64,000 nt of DNA, taken from NCBI RefSeq assembly GCF_013032445.1, contig NZ_WQCA01000003.1, forward strand, positions 62,001-126,000. Reading direction: 5' to 3'. This DNA comes from Ruegeria arenilitoris (GTDB lineage: Bacteria > Pseudomonadota > Alphaproteobacteria > Rhodobacterales > Rhodobacteraceae). Positions 28,137-36,348 of this stretch are shown piece by piece (position 1 is the stretch's first letter; each line of letters starts with the position of its first letter). A program made the position numbers and the translations under genes. The notes beneath the pieces are model-generated. The model saw only the letters and a program-made list of their open reading frames with translations, did not search any database and was not told where the DNA came from.

Positions 28137-29309
28137 TCAGGCCTGAACCATCAGCCGGGTCAGCCCGTGGAAGTGATAGGTGTTTGAGTATTCCGGGTCC
28201 GCCGTCAGACGCAGATCCGGGCAGCGGTCGAGCAGGATCCTCAGCGCAATCCGCATCTCCAGCCGCGCCAATGGGGCGCCGACGCAGAAATGCAGCCCGC
28301 CGCCGAAACTGGCGTTGGTTACGATCGGGCGGGTCGGATCAAAACGGTCTGGTTCGGCCCAGACCGAGGGGTCTCGGTTTGCAGCCCCCAACAACAGCGC
28401 AACCTCATCACCACGTTTGAAGGTGTGGCCGAACAGCTCGGCCTGTTCATAGGCGTAGCGCATGAACATGTGCAGTGGTGGATCGTAGCGTAGGATTTCT
28501 TCCACCAGTTTGTCCGGTGCATATCCTGTCGGATCAAGCCCCAGTTGCAGCACTGTTTTAACCCCATTGCCAAGGGAGTGAACCGTTGCCTCGTGCCCTG
28601 CGTTCAGCACTAGAATGCAGGTGGCGATTAGCTCGTCATGCGTCAGTTTCTCGCCGTCTTCTTCTGCGGCGATCAGGCGGGTGATCAGATCGTCGCGCGG
28701 ATCAGAGCGGCGTTGCCGGATGTAGTCGTCGAGAAAGGCAGTGAAGTCCTTCGCAGCGGCCTCTGCCGCGTCTTCGGTCTGGCGTGTGCGACCGGCTTGA
28801 TACATTGCGACCATCGCGTGCGACCAGTGCAACAGATCGGGCGACATGTCCTCGAGCACGCCCAGAAGGCGGCAGATAGTTTTGACCGGAACCTGCGTGC
28901 AATAGGCGTTAAGCAGATCAAACGGTGCGTCGGGGAAACTGTCGATCAGCCTGTGGCTGAGGTCATGAATGAACGGTTCCAGAGCGGTGATTGCCCGCGA
29001 TGTGAAAGCCCGTACGACAAGGGACCGAATGCGTGTGTGCCGCGGCGGTTCGACTTCAAGCAATGAGTTTTCTTCGGTGACCAGCCATGCCTTCAGGTGC
29101 GCAGGGCCGAGGCTTTTCAGTTCGGCGGGTGCTTCGCGGCCAAAACGACGGTCTTTCAAAAGTGTCTGGACGGCCCTGTGCGAAACCGCTGCGACCTTGT
29201 CGTACTCGTCCCAGAAAACAAAATCTCCTTCGGCTCTTGCCCTGTCATAAAACGGATAGGGGTTTTGCACGAAATCCTGATCGAGCGGGGATTGGGTCAG
29301 TGTCTTCAT
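28137..29309 (-). CDS. Cytochrome P450
   Basis: A 390-residue soluble class I-type bacterial P450. The I-helix oxygen-activating motif is AGHEAT (about residue 235), the K-helix EILR follows, and the heme loop FGGGLHFCVGAPLARLE places the thiolate at Cys342. No reductase or ferredoxin gene is adjacent, so redox partners are elsewhere. The substrate is unknown. The open frame extends far upstream but the conserved protein starts near ATG 29309 (MKTLTQSPLDQ); ATG 29327 is an alternative. It is divergent from dctB by 47 bases. Confidence 0.9.
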   Translation of the reverse strand: MKTLTQSPLDQDFVQNPYPFYDRARAEGDFVFWDEYDKVAAVSHRAVQTLLKDRRFGREAPAELKSLGPAHLKAWLVTEENSLLEVEPPRHTRIRSLVVRAFTSRAITALEPFIHDLSHRLIDSFPDAPFDLLNAYCTQVPVKTICRLLGVLEDMSPDLLHWSHAMVAMYQAGRTRQTEDAAEAAAKDFTAFLDDYIRQRRSDPRDDLITRLIAAEEDGEKLTHDELIATCILVLNAGHEATVHSLGNGVKTVLQLGLDPTGYAPDKLVEEILRYDPPLHMFMRYAYEQAELFGHTFKRGDEVALLLGAANRDPSVWAEPDRFDPTRPIVTNASFGGGLHFCVGAPLARLEMRIALRILLDRCPDLRLTADPEYSNTYHFHGLTRLMVQA

Positions 29310-29356
29310 GCGCGGCAGACTTGCCATGTGGCGCGCTGAATGCAAGACCCTATACC

Positions 29357-31090
29357 ATGCAACGGGTTTGGGTGATCCTTGGATTTCTGTGTGCCGTCGG
29401 GCTGTTGTCCGCCGGGGTGTGGTCTTATGGCTATCGACAGGCGCTGTCTCAGCTAGGTGAAAAGGCAGAAGCCGATCTTGAACTGGCCGCTGACCGGCTA
29501 AGCACGCAGATGCAGGTCTATCAGGAACTGGCCGTACTGATGGCAAATCATCCGACACTGCAAGAGCTTGAAACCCCGGTGCAGAAACAGACCGCCCGCG
29601 CGATATTGCTGGACGTGGCTGACAAGACCGCAGCCGTGAACATGATGTATCTGGACCAGAACGGTCAGGTACTGGTCTCGGCACAACCCGTTGAGCAGGA
29701 TAACATGGCCGAGCACCTTGCCTTTCAGCGTGCTCTGCAGGGAGCTTTGGGCAGCGCGCATGGCGTCCTGCCGATCAGCGGTGACAGGATTTATTCCTAC
29801 GCGGCCCCAGCCTTTGATGCCTCGGGCCAGGTTGAAGGCGCGCTGATGGTTATTGCTGACGTGCAGGACGTCGAACAAACCTGGCGAGGCAGCACCGAGG
29901 CGGTGTTCTTTATCGATGGCGACGGCGTGGTCTTTATCTCGAACAGGTCTGATTTGTTGTTTTGGCGCCGTGCCGAAGGACAACAAGGGTTGACGCCTCC
30001 TGAGGGCGGTGAGGTGGATTTCGCCGCAACCCGGGTTGGGCCGCACGAACTTTGGAGCCTTAACTGGGGCCGCTACCTGCCCAGCCGTGCGTTGCACTTA
30101 ATGCTGGAGTTGCCGGTAATCGACATGACGGCTGAGGTGCTGGTTGATGTCGCTCCTGCTCGGCGTCTGGCCGGTTTGCAGGCGGCAACTGTTGCGGCGA
30201 TCTGTCTGGCCTTTGGTGCATTGCTGTTTCTGGCGACAGAACGCAGGCGTACTCTGGCCGAAGCCAACGCGGTGCTGGAAAGTCGCGTTGCGCAACGTAC
30301 CCGCGCTTTGACCGCCGCCAACACCGCCCTGCGCCGCGAGGTTCATGAGCGGCAAGAGGCGGAGACGGCATTGAAGCACGCGCAGGAGGAGCTTATTCAG
30401 GCCGGTAAACTCAGCGCTCTGGGGCAGATGTCGGCGGGCATCAGTCATGAGCTTAATCAACCCCTGATGGCGATCCGGCAATTTGCCGATAACGGGGCGG
30501 CCTTCCTGTCGCGGGGGCGTGAGGAAAAGGCCTCTGAGAATCTCACGCGCATTTCTGACATGGCCGCCCGGATGGCGCGGATCATCAAGAACCTGCGCGC
30601 ATTTGCCCGCAATGAAAATGAGCCGATGGGCAAGGTTGATCTGGTGCAAGTGATCGACACGGCTGTCGAACTGACCGAGGCGCGGCTGCGTGCCGAAGGG
30701 GTGACGATGGACTGGCAGCCGCCCGATGGGCCGGTCTATGCGTGGGGCGGCGAGGTGCGGCTGGTACAGGTCTTTGTTAACCTGATCAACAACGCCGCCG
30801 ACGCGATGAGCCAGCAGGACGAACGACTTATCCGCATTGCGATTGAGGCCGCAGACAGGCTGACCGTGACAGTGCGCGATATCGGTCCCGGCATTGAAAA
30901 CACCGAGAAACTGTTCGAACCCTTCTACTCGACCAAGGCGGTTGGATCGTCCGAGGGAATGGGGCTGGGTCTTTCGATTTCGTATGGTCTGGTTCAGAGT
31001 TTTGGGGGGAATATTCGCGGTACGAACGCGCAGACCGGTGCGATGTTCACTGTAGAACTTGAGTATTATCGGGAAGACGAGGTGGCATGA
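29357..31090 (+). CDS. dctB: C4-dicarboxylate sensor histidine kinase DctB
   Basis: A 577-residue membrane sensor kinase. One transmembrane helix is at residues about 5-25, a periplasmic double-PAS-like sensor follows to about 275, and a second helix (AATVAAICLAFGALLFLA) precedes a coiled coil and the kinase core. The phosphoacceptor is His364 in SAGISHELNQPL, and the ATP-binding N box NLINNAADAM and G boxes DIGPGIEN and GMGLGLSIS are intact. This is the DctB layout, sensing succinate, malate or fumarate. Its stop overlaps the ATG of dctD by four bases. Start ATG 29357. Confidence 0.92.
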   Translation: MQRVWVILGFLCAVGLLSAGVWSYGYRQALSQLGEKAEADLELAADRLSTQMQVYQELAVLMANHPTLQELETPVQKQTARAILLDVADKTAAVNMMYLDQNGQVLVSAQPVEQDNMAEHLAFQRALQGALGSAHGVLPISGDRIYSYAAPAFDASGQVEGALMVIADVQDVEQTWRGSTEAVFFIDGDGVVFISNRSDLLFWRRAEGQQGLTPPEGGEVDFAATRVGPHELWSLNWGRYLPSRALHLMLELPVIDMTAEVLVDVAPARRLAGLQAATVAAICLAFGALLFLATERRRTLAEANAVLESRVAQRTRALTAANTALRREVHERQEAETALKHAQEELIQAGKLSALGQMSAGISHELNQPLMAIRQFADNGAAFLSRGREEKASENLTRISDMAARMARIIKNLRAFARNENEPMGKVDLVQVIDTAVELTEARLRAEGVTMDWQPPDGPVYAWGGEVRLVQVFVNLINNAADAMSQQDERLIRIAIEAADRLTVTVRDIGPGIENTEKLFEPFYSTKAVGSSEGMGLGLSISYGLVQSFGGNIRGTNAQTGAMFTVELEYYREDEVA

Positions 31091-32316
31091 CTCGCAAGGT
31101 TTTATTGGTCGACGATGACGCCGCCGTGCGCGAGGCCTTGGCGCAGACATTGGAACTGGCCGATTACGCACCAGTCACAGCGGGGTCGTTTGTAGCGGCC
31201 AAGGATCATATCCGCGCTGATTTTCCTGGTGTTGTCATCTCGGATATTCGGATGCCGGGGCGGGACGGGTTTCATCTGCTGACCTACGCGCATGAGATCG
31301 ACCCGGACCTTCCGGTCATCCTTCTGACCGGTGAGGGCGACATTCCGATGGCTGTGCGCGCCATGGGACAGGGGGCGTTCGACTTTCTGGAAAAGCCCTG
31401 TGCTGCCGCCGACCTGCTGGAGGTGTTGGGCAAGGCCTTTGCCGCGCGCACGCAGATTTTGGAACAACGCGCGTTGAAACACGAGCTGGAGCGCGGCGAC
31501 CCCGCTGCTCGGCTGTTGTTCGGCCTGTCCGCTCAAGCCGAAGCTTTGAGGGAGCGCGTGAGGAGCGTTGCACCCACCGGGGCCGAAGTTCTGGTTAACG
31601 GCCCTGCGGGCAGTGGGATTTCCAAAGTGGCCGAGGTAGTGCATCTGATGTCGCCGCAGGGGCAGGGACCATTTGTGAAACGACCCTCGGCCGGTTTGAC
31701 GCCCGATGCGCTGGTTCAGGTCTGCGAGGATGCGGCTGGAGGGTCACTATTCCTTGACGAGATTTCGGCAATGCCCGAGGCGACGCAATACGCCGCACTA
31801 GAAGCAGTCGAGCAAGGTATCGGCGCGCGTATTCTGGCTGGCACGACGGCCGATCTGGCTGCGCTGTCGGCAGAGGGGCGGTTTCACGCGGACCTGTTCT
31901 ATCGAATGGATGTGATGCGGGTGCGCATTCCATCGCTGGCCGAGCGCCCCGAGGATATTCCGGTGATCTTTCGCCACTATGTGGCGCAGGCTGCCGAACA
32001 GGCAGGTATCGCGGAGCCAGAGATTTCTTCGGAACATCTGGCCTCGCTGATGGCCAGCGACTGGCCGGGTAACGCGCGGTCGTTGATGTCGGCTGCGATG
32101 CGGTTTGTGCTGGGAATGCCGGAAGAGGTCGCACAGGCCACTGATCTGGGGTTGAGTGAACAGATGGCGCGGGTGGAGCGATCATTGCTGATCGCGGCTT
32201 TGGGTCGGCACAATGGCAAGGCCTCGGATGCGGCAAAAGCGCTGAAACTTCCGCGCAAGACGTTCTATGACAAGCTGGCACGGTACCAGATTCGTCCCGA
32301 AGATTTTCGCAGGTGA
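31087..32316 (+). CDS. dctD: DctD-type response regulator with degenerate AAA+ domain
   Basis: A 409-residue regulator: receiver domain (phosphoacceptor Asp53 in VISDIRMPG, Lys103), AAA+ region (about 140-340) and Fis-type DNA-binding end (GKASDAAKALKLPRKTFYDKL). Ordinary DctD proteins open sigma-54 promoters with the GAFTGA loop and ATP. Here the Walker A reads GPAGSGIS, with Ile178 in place of the catalytic lysine, and the stretch from Walker A to Walker B (GGSLFLDEI) is short and contains no GAFTGA. The protein therefore probably cannot drive sigma-54 and may act through sigma-70, as known for Rhodobacter capsulatus NtrC. Coupled to dctB; the dctPQM operon follows. Confidence 0.9.
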   Translation: MTRKVLLVDDDAAVREALAQTLELADYAPVTAGSFVAAKDHIRADFPGVVISDIRMPGRDGFHLLTYAHEIDPDLPVILLTGEGDIPMAVRAMGQGAFDFLEKPCAAADLLEVLGKAFAARTQILEQRALKHELERGDPAARLLFGLSAQAEALRERVRSVAPTGAEVLVNGPAGSGISKVAEVVHLMSPQGQGPFVKRPSAGLTPDALVQVCEDAAGGSLFLDEISAMPEATQYAALEAVEQGIGARILAGTTADLAALSAEGRFHADLFYRMDVMRVRIPSLAERPEDIPVIFRHYVAQAAEQAGIAEPEISSEHLASLMASDWPGNARSLMSAAMRFVLGMPEEVAQATDLGLSEQMARVERSLLIAALGRHNGKASDAAKALKLPRKTFYDKLARYQIRPEDFRR

Positions 32317-32448
32317 TCAGAACGGCTGCCGCCCCCTTTGACCGCATTTTCATGCGGTTAAAAGCGTTGGGCCGGGCAGTCCGCTGATGCGGGCTGCGGG
32401 TGGTACGACCCATCAACGAAGTGATTCTGCGGAACTGATTCGAGAAGA

Positions 32449-32464
32449 GTGCGGATTTCCGCAC
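32449..32464. promoter_or_regulatory. DctD-type operator 1 upstream of dctP
   Basis: GTGCGGATTTCCGCAC is a perfect palindrome with 7-bp arms and a two-base centre. A near copy lies 32 bp downstream, centre to centre, which is three helical turns. The motif resembles DctD activator sites as I recall them from rhizobia. Confidence 0.7.
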
Positions 32465-32480
32465 AACGAGCACGGGGGTT

Positions 32481-32496
32481 GTGCGGAATTTCGCAC
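32481..32496. promoter_or_regulatory. DctD-type operator 2 upstream of dctP
   Basis: GTGCGGAATTTCGCAC, a near-perfect copy of operator 1 on the same helix face, 192 bases before the dctP start. Together they suit cooperative binding of DctD dimers. Confidence 0.7.
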
Positions 32497-32688
32497 AGCG
32501 GGTGCCGGGGTTTAAAAGAGGAGTTTAACCTAATCCTTTTAATCTTTTGTTTTAAAGCAAAAAAATCTGCAAATGCGCGACAGGAAACAAAACGTTGAGC
32601 CGTAACCTCCGATTCGGTTCACTTCGCCTCATACGGTGCCAAGCAGGTGCCAATTGGACGACCAAGTAAGTCTGGGAGGAAAAGACTG

Positions 32689-33690
32689 ATGAAATTCCTG
32701 ACAACGGCTGCAACAGCAGTTGCACTGACCGTAACCGCAACCGCAGGCATGGCGGCCTGCGAGGATGGCGAGATCGTCGTGAAGTTCGCGCATGTGACGA
32801 ACTCTGACAAGCACCCCAAGGGTATTGCCGCATCGCTGCTGGAGCAGCGCGTGAATGACGAGATGAACGGCGTGATGTGTATGGAGGTCTATCCGAACTC
32901 CACGCTGTACAACGACGACAAGGTGCTTGAAGCGATGCTGCAGGGTGACGTGCAACTGGCCGCGCCCTCGCTGTCGAAATTCGAAAAATTCACCAAACAG
33001 TTCCGCCTTTTCGACCTGCCGTTCATGTTCAAGAACATCGACGCTGTGGATGCTTTCCAGGCGTCAGATGACGGTCAGGCGATGAAGGACAGCATGCAGC
33101 GCCGTGGTCTGCAGGGTCTGGCCTTCTGGCACAATGGCATGAAGCAGATGTCAGCGAACAAGCCACTGGAAAGCCCGTCTGATGCGGACGGTCTGAAGTT
33201 CCGCGTTCAGTCCTCTGACGTGCTGGTTGCGCAGATGGAAGCCATTGGCGGCAGCCCGCAGAAAATGGCCTTCTCGGAAGTCTATGGCGCACTGCAACAG
33301 GGCGTTGTTGACGGGCAGGAAAACACCTGGTCGAACATCTACGGGAAGAAATTCTTTGAGGTTCAGGACGGCATCACCGAGACCAACCACGGGATCATTG
33401 ACTATCTCGTCGTGACCTCGGTGGACTGGCTGGACAGCCTTGACCCGGAGGTTCGCGATCAGTTCATGACCATTCTGGCCGAAGTGACCGAGACCCGGAA
33501 CAAGGAAGCCTTTGCGGTGAACGAAGCAGCCAAAGCCTCGATCACCGACGCAGGCGGCATCATCCGTGAGCTGAACCCAGAACAGCGTCAGGCCTGGGTC
33601 GATGCGATGAAACCGGTTTGGGACAAATTCGCCGACGACGTAGGTCAGGACAAGATCGACGCCGCTCAGGCCATCAACGCCGGGTTCTAA
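32689..33690 (+). CDS. dctP: TRAP transporter substrate-binding protein DctP
   Basis: A 333-residue periplasmic solute-binding protein. A Sec signal peptide occupies residues 1-22 (ending TATAGMA), and the mature domain has the DctP core VVKFAHVTNSDKHPKG, with the ligand-binding arginine in LKFRVQSSDV and the MAFSEVYGALQQGVVDGQEN motif. It binds C4-dicarboxylates and hands them to DctQM. It lies behind the DctD-type operators, with GGGAGGA as ribosome site. A stem-loop separates it from dctQ, which usually lets this subunit be made in excess. Confidence 0.93.
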   Translation: MKFLTTAATAVALTVTATAGMAACEDGEIVVKFAHVTNSDKHPKGIAASLLEQRVNDEMNGVMCMEVYPNSTLYNDDKVLEAMLQGDVQLAAPSLSKFEKFTKQFRLFDLPFMFKNIDAVDAFQASDDGQAMKDSMQRRGLQGLAFWHNGMKQMSANKPLESPSDADGLKFRVQSSDVLVAQMEAIGGSPQKMAFSEVYGALQQGVVDGQENTWSNIYGKKFFEVQDGITETNHGIIDYLVVTSVDWLDSLDPEVRDQFMTILAEVTETRNKEAFAVNEAAKASITDAGGIIRELNPEQRQAWVDAMKPVWDKFADDVGQDKIDAAQAINAGF

Positions 33691-33741
33691 ACTCGAAACA
33701 GGCCGCGCGTCCGGGACTGGGGAGTTATCGACGCGCAGGCC

Positions 33742-33765
33742 GGGCGGGCCGTTAAAGGCCCGCCC
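33742..33765 (+). other. Intercistronic stem-loop dctP-dctQ
   Basis: GGGCGGGCC and GGCCCGCCC form a perfect 9-bp stem with loop GTTAAA, followed by CAATC without a T tract. This kind of hairpin typically protects the upstream mRNA and raises DctP over the membrane subunits. Confidence 0.6.
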
Positions 33766-33802
33766 CAATCACTCTCATCTCAAAAAATGCGGGGACAGAA
33801 AG

Positions 33803-34480
33803 ATGTCTGGTGCGAAACCCGGCCAAGGCGGGCTGGTCGACCATATCGAAGAAACCCTGATTGCGTTGTTGCTGGGCCTTATGACGGCCGTGACATTTGC
33901 CAACGTGATCGCGCGGTTCGTATTTAATTCCAACATCCTGTGGGCGCTTGAGCTGACAGTTTTCACCTTTGGCTGGCTGGTGCTGCTGGGCGCGTCTTAC
34001 GCGGTGAAAAAGCACGCGCATCTGGGTGTGGATGCCATTTTGAACATGCTGTCCCCGGCGCCGCGCCGGATTTTGGCGTTGATCGCTGTGGCTTGCTGTT
34101 TGGTGTTCTCGCTTTTGATGCTGAAGGGCGCCTATGACTATTGGGCCGTGTTCGCCGACCTGCCGCCCACCTCGGGCCGCTGGTTCCCGACAGGGTTAAA
34201 CTTCGACGCCCGTAGTCAGAGCTTCTACGAGGTTGACGACATCCCCATGGTCGCGCCGCTGCGGTTCCTGGAAGACATGATCAACTACGGCGAGTATTAC
34301 GAGAAACTGCCAAAGGTCGTTCCCTATTTCATTCTACCGCTGTCGATGTTGCTGCTGGTAATACGCTTTGCACAGGTCGCGGTGCAGATTTGGCGCGGCG
34401 AGACCGATCGAATCGTCGCCAGCCACGAGGTTGAGGACGAAATTGAAGAAGTGCGCGCTCAGCAGGGGGAGCATGAATAA
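33803..34480 (+). CDS. dctQ: TRAP transporter small membrane subunit DctQ
   Basis: A 225-residue integral membrane protein with four predicted helices: about residues 15-38, 48-66, 88-110 and 168-190. The conserved VFTFGWLVLLGASYAVKKHAHLGVD motif of DctQ lies at the second helix. It forms the membrane unit with DctM and couples uptake to sodium. The loop between helices 3 and 4 is long (about 60 residues), as in the dicarboxylate-type DctQ. Its stop TAA overlaps the ATG of dctM by one base (TAATG). Confidence 0.92.
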   Translation: MSGAKPGQGGLVDHIEETLIALLLGLMTAVTFANVIARFVFNSNILWALELTVFTFGWLVLLGASYAVKKHAHLGVDAILNMLSPAPRRILALIAVACCLVFSLLMLKGAYDYWAVFADLPPTSGRWFPTGLNFDARSQSFYEVDDIPMVAPLRFLEDMINYGEYYEKLPKVVPYFILPLSMLLLVIRFAQVAVQIWRGETDRIVASHEVEDEIEEVRAQQGEHE

Positions 34481-35856
34481 TGGACGTAGTACTTCTTTTC
34501 TCGATGGTCATTGGCTTGCTGTTGATCGGGGTTCCGATTGCGGTGGCTCTGGGCCTCAGCTCTACCCTGTTCCTGCTGATCTATTCCGACAGTTCGCTGG
34601 CCTCGGTCGCGGGTACTCTGTTCGAGGCGTTCGAGGGGCACTTTACCCTGCTGGCGATCCCCTTCTTTATTCTGGCCTCGTCCTTCATGACGACGGGCGG
34701 CGTGGCGCGGCGGATCATCCGGTTCTCGATTGCTTGTGTAGGGCACTTGCCGGGCGGTCTGGCGATTGCGGGTGTGTTCGCCTGTATGTTGTTCGCAGCG
34801 CTGTCGGGCTCATCTCCCGCGACCGTGGTGGCCATCGGTTCGATCGTCATCGCCGGGATGCGTCAGGTTGGATACTCCAAGGAGTTCGCCGCTGGTGTTA
34901 TCTGTAACGCGGGTACGCTGGGTATCCTAATCCCGCCGTCGATTGTGATGGTTGTCTATGCCGCAGCCGTTGAGGTTTCGGTTGGACGTATGTTCCTGGC
35001 GGGCGTCATTCCGGGTCTGATGGCCGGTCTGATGCTGATGGTCACCATCTATGTTATGGCCAAGGTCAAGAACCTGCCGAAAGGAGATTGGAAGGGCTGG
35101 GGCGAAGTATTTACCTCGGCGCGCGAAGCCGGTTGGGGTCTTTTCCTGATCGTGATCATTCTGGGCGGTATCTATGGCGGTATCTTTACCCCGACTGAGG
35201 CCGCTGCGGTGGCTGCTGTCTACGCGTTCTTCATCGCCAGCTTTGTCTACAAGGACATGGGGCCGCTCAGCACCGAGGAAGGCACGCAGAATCTTTCGCT
35301 GCTGAAAAAGCCCTATGCTCTGGTCACAGCGTTCTTCCACCCTGATACAAAGCACACTCTGTTTGAGGCCGGTAAACTGACCGTCACGCTGCTTTTCGTG
35401 ATCGCCAACGCGCTGATCCTCAAGCACGTGCTGACGGACGAGCAGGTGCCGCAACATATCGCGAACGCCATGCTGTCGGCGGGGCTGGGGCCGGTGACCT
35501 TCCTGATTGTTGTCAACGTGATCCTGCTGATCGGCGGTCAGTTTATGGAGCCCTCGGGCCTGTTGGTGATCGTCGCGCCGCTGGTGTTCCCGATTGCCAT
35601 CGAACTGGGCATCGACCCGATTCATCTGGGTATCATCATGGTGGTGAACATGGAGATCGGGATGATTACGCCTCCGGTTGGTCTGAACCTGTTCGTGACC
35701 TCGGGCGTGGCTGGGATGCCGATGATGAGCGTCGTAAAGGCGGCGCTGCCGTTCCTGGCGGTGTTGTTCGTCTTCCTGATCATGGTGACGTATATCCCGT
35801 GGATATCGACCTTCCTGCCCAACACCTTCATGGGGCCAGAAATTGTAACGAACTAG
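34480..35856 (+). CDS. dctM: TRAP transporter large membrane subunit DctM
   Basis: A 458-residue multi-spanning permease with about twelve hydrophobic helices and the conserved DctM repeats, among them AALSGSSPATVVAIGSIV, GILIPPSIVMVVYA and MITPPVGLNLFV. Together with DctQ it makes the sodium-driven transport unit for dicarboxylates captured by DctP. It is the last gene of dctPQM, and a strong terminator follows. The start overlaps the dctQ stop, so translation is coupled. Confidence 0.94.
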   Translation: MDVVLLFSMVIGLLLIGVPIAVALGLSSTLFLLIYSDSSLASVAGTLFEAFEGHFTLLAIPFFILASSFMTTGGVARRIIRFSIACVGHLPGGLAIAGVFACMLFAALSGSSPATVVAIGSIVIAGMRQVGYSKEFAAGVICNAGTLGILIPPSIVMVVYAAAVEVSVGRMFLAGVIPGLMAGLMLMVTIYVMAKVKNLPKGDWKGWGEVFTSAREAGWGLFLIVIILGGIYGGIFTPTEAAAVAAVYAFFIASFVYKDMGPLSTEEGTQNLSLLKKPYALVTAFFHPDTKHTLFEAGKLTVTLLFVIANALILKHVLTDEQVPQHIANAMLSAGLGPVTFLIVVNVILLIGGQFMEPSGLLVIVAPLVFPIAIELGIDPIHLGIIMVVNMEIGMITPPVGLNLFVTSGVAGMPMMSVVKAALPFLAVLFVFLIMVTYIPWISTFLPNTFMGPEIVTN

Positions 35857-35875
35857 CAGGGGTATCCTGCGTTCA

Positions 35876-35906
35876 GGCCGGGCAGCGTGATCTGCCCGGC
35901 CTTTTT
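35876..35906 (+). terminator. Terminator of dctPQM
   Basis: A perfect 10-bp stem GGCCGGGCAG / CTGCCCGGCC with loop CGTGAT runs into TTTTT (35902-35906). Confidence 0.95.
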
Positions 35907-35954
35907 CTTTGTAGGCCACTTGAAGATGCGCCTCGCATTCCCACGTTAAAGGCT

Positions 35955-35999
35955 GAGGACGACCTCCCCATACTGGGTGATCATTCGGGACGACCCGAA
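35955..35999 (+). ncRNA. Guanidine-II (mini-ykkC) riboswitch
   Basis: Two hairpins carry identical ACGA tetraloops: GAGG-ACGA-CCTC (35955-35966) and TTCGGG-ACGA-CCCGAA (35984-35999), separated by 17 bases. Paired ACGR-loop hairpins just before an SMR transporter gene are the definition of the guanidine-II riboswitch. The ribosome site GAGG at 36007-36010 follows at once, so guanidine binding probably frees it for translation. Confidence 0.85.
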
Positions 36000-36017
36000 C
36001 GTCAATGAGGTGTCCTT

Positions 36018-36329
36018 ATGTCCTGGATATTTCTGTTACTCGCTGGCCTGCTGGAAATCGTTTGGGCCGTTGCAATGAAGCAATCCGCCGGTTTCACCCG
36101 GCTTTGGCCGACCGTTATCATGGGTGTGTCTATGATCGGATCATTCGGCTTGTTAGCCATGGCAATGCGGACGCTGCCGCTGGGCACGGCCTATGTCATT
36201 TGGACTGGAATCGGCGCGGTGGGCGCGTTTCTGGTCGGCATCATGCTGTTGGGCGAAACAGTAAACGCCGCGCGTATTATCGCGGCGGTTCTGATCGTGA
36301 CCGGTCTAGTGACAATGAAATTGGCCTGA
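36018..36329 (+). CDS. sugE: SMR-family guanidinium exporter (Gdx/SugE)
   Basis: A 103-residue four-helix small multidrug resistance protein. The essential glutamate is Glu13 in LLAGLLEIVWAVAMK, and the second helix ends GLLAMAMRTLPLGTAYVIWTGIG. The EIVWAVAMKQSAGFTRLWPT segment fits the SugE/Gdx branch, which exports guanidinium in exchange for protons. The guanidine-II riboswitch immediately upstream supports this job. It acts as an antiparallel dimer in the inner membrane. Its stop codon lies within the hairpin shared with tpiA. Confidence 0.93.
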   Translation: MSWIFLLLAGLLEIVWAVAMKQSAGFTRLWPTVIMGVSMIGSFGLLAMAMRTLPLGTAYVIWTGIGAVGAFLVGIMLLGETVNAARIIAAVLIVTGLVTMKLA

Positions 36330-36348
36330 GCGTGCGCTCAGGCCTTTT
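36323..36348. terminator. Bidirectional terminator overlapping sugE and tpiA stop codons
   Basis: GGCCTGAGCG (36323-36332) and CGCTCAGGCC (36335-36344) pair, then CTTTT. The sugE TGA (36327-36329) and the tpiA TGA (36338-36340) both lie in the stem, leaving eight bases between the two genes. Confidence 0.85.

Larger units (their letters stand above)
32317..32688. other. Intergenic region dctD-dctP (372 bases)
   Basis: No gene is seen. It holds a small hairpin ACCGCAT-TTTC-ATGCGGT near 32340 (possible dctD terminator with a weak tail), the two DctD-type palindromes, an AT-rich stretch at 32510-32570, and the strong dctP ribosome site GGGAGGA. I searched by eye for a -24/-12 promoter (TGGCAC-N5-TTGC) and found none. 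Confidence 0.6.

Noticed and set aside
32500..32688. A sigma-54 promoter before dctP
   Set aside because: No TGGCAC-N5-TTGC-like element is seen by eye on the plus strand.
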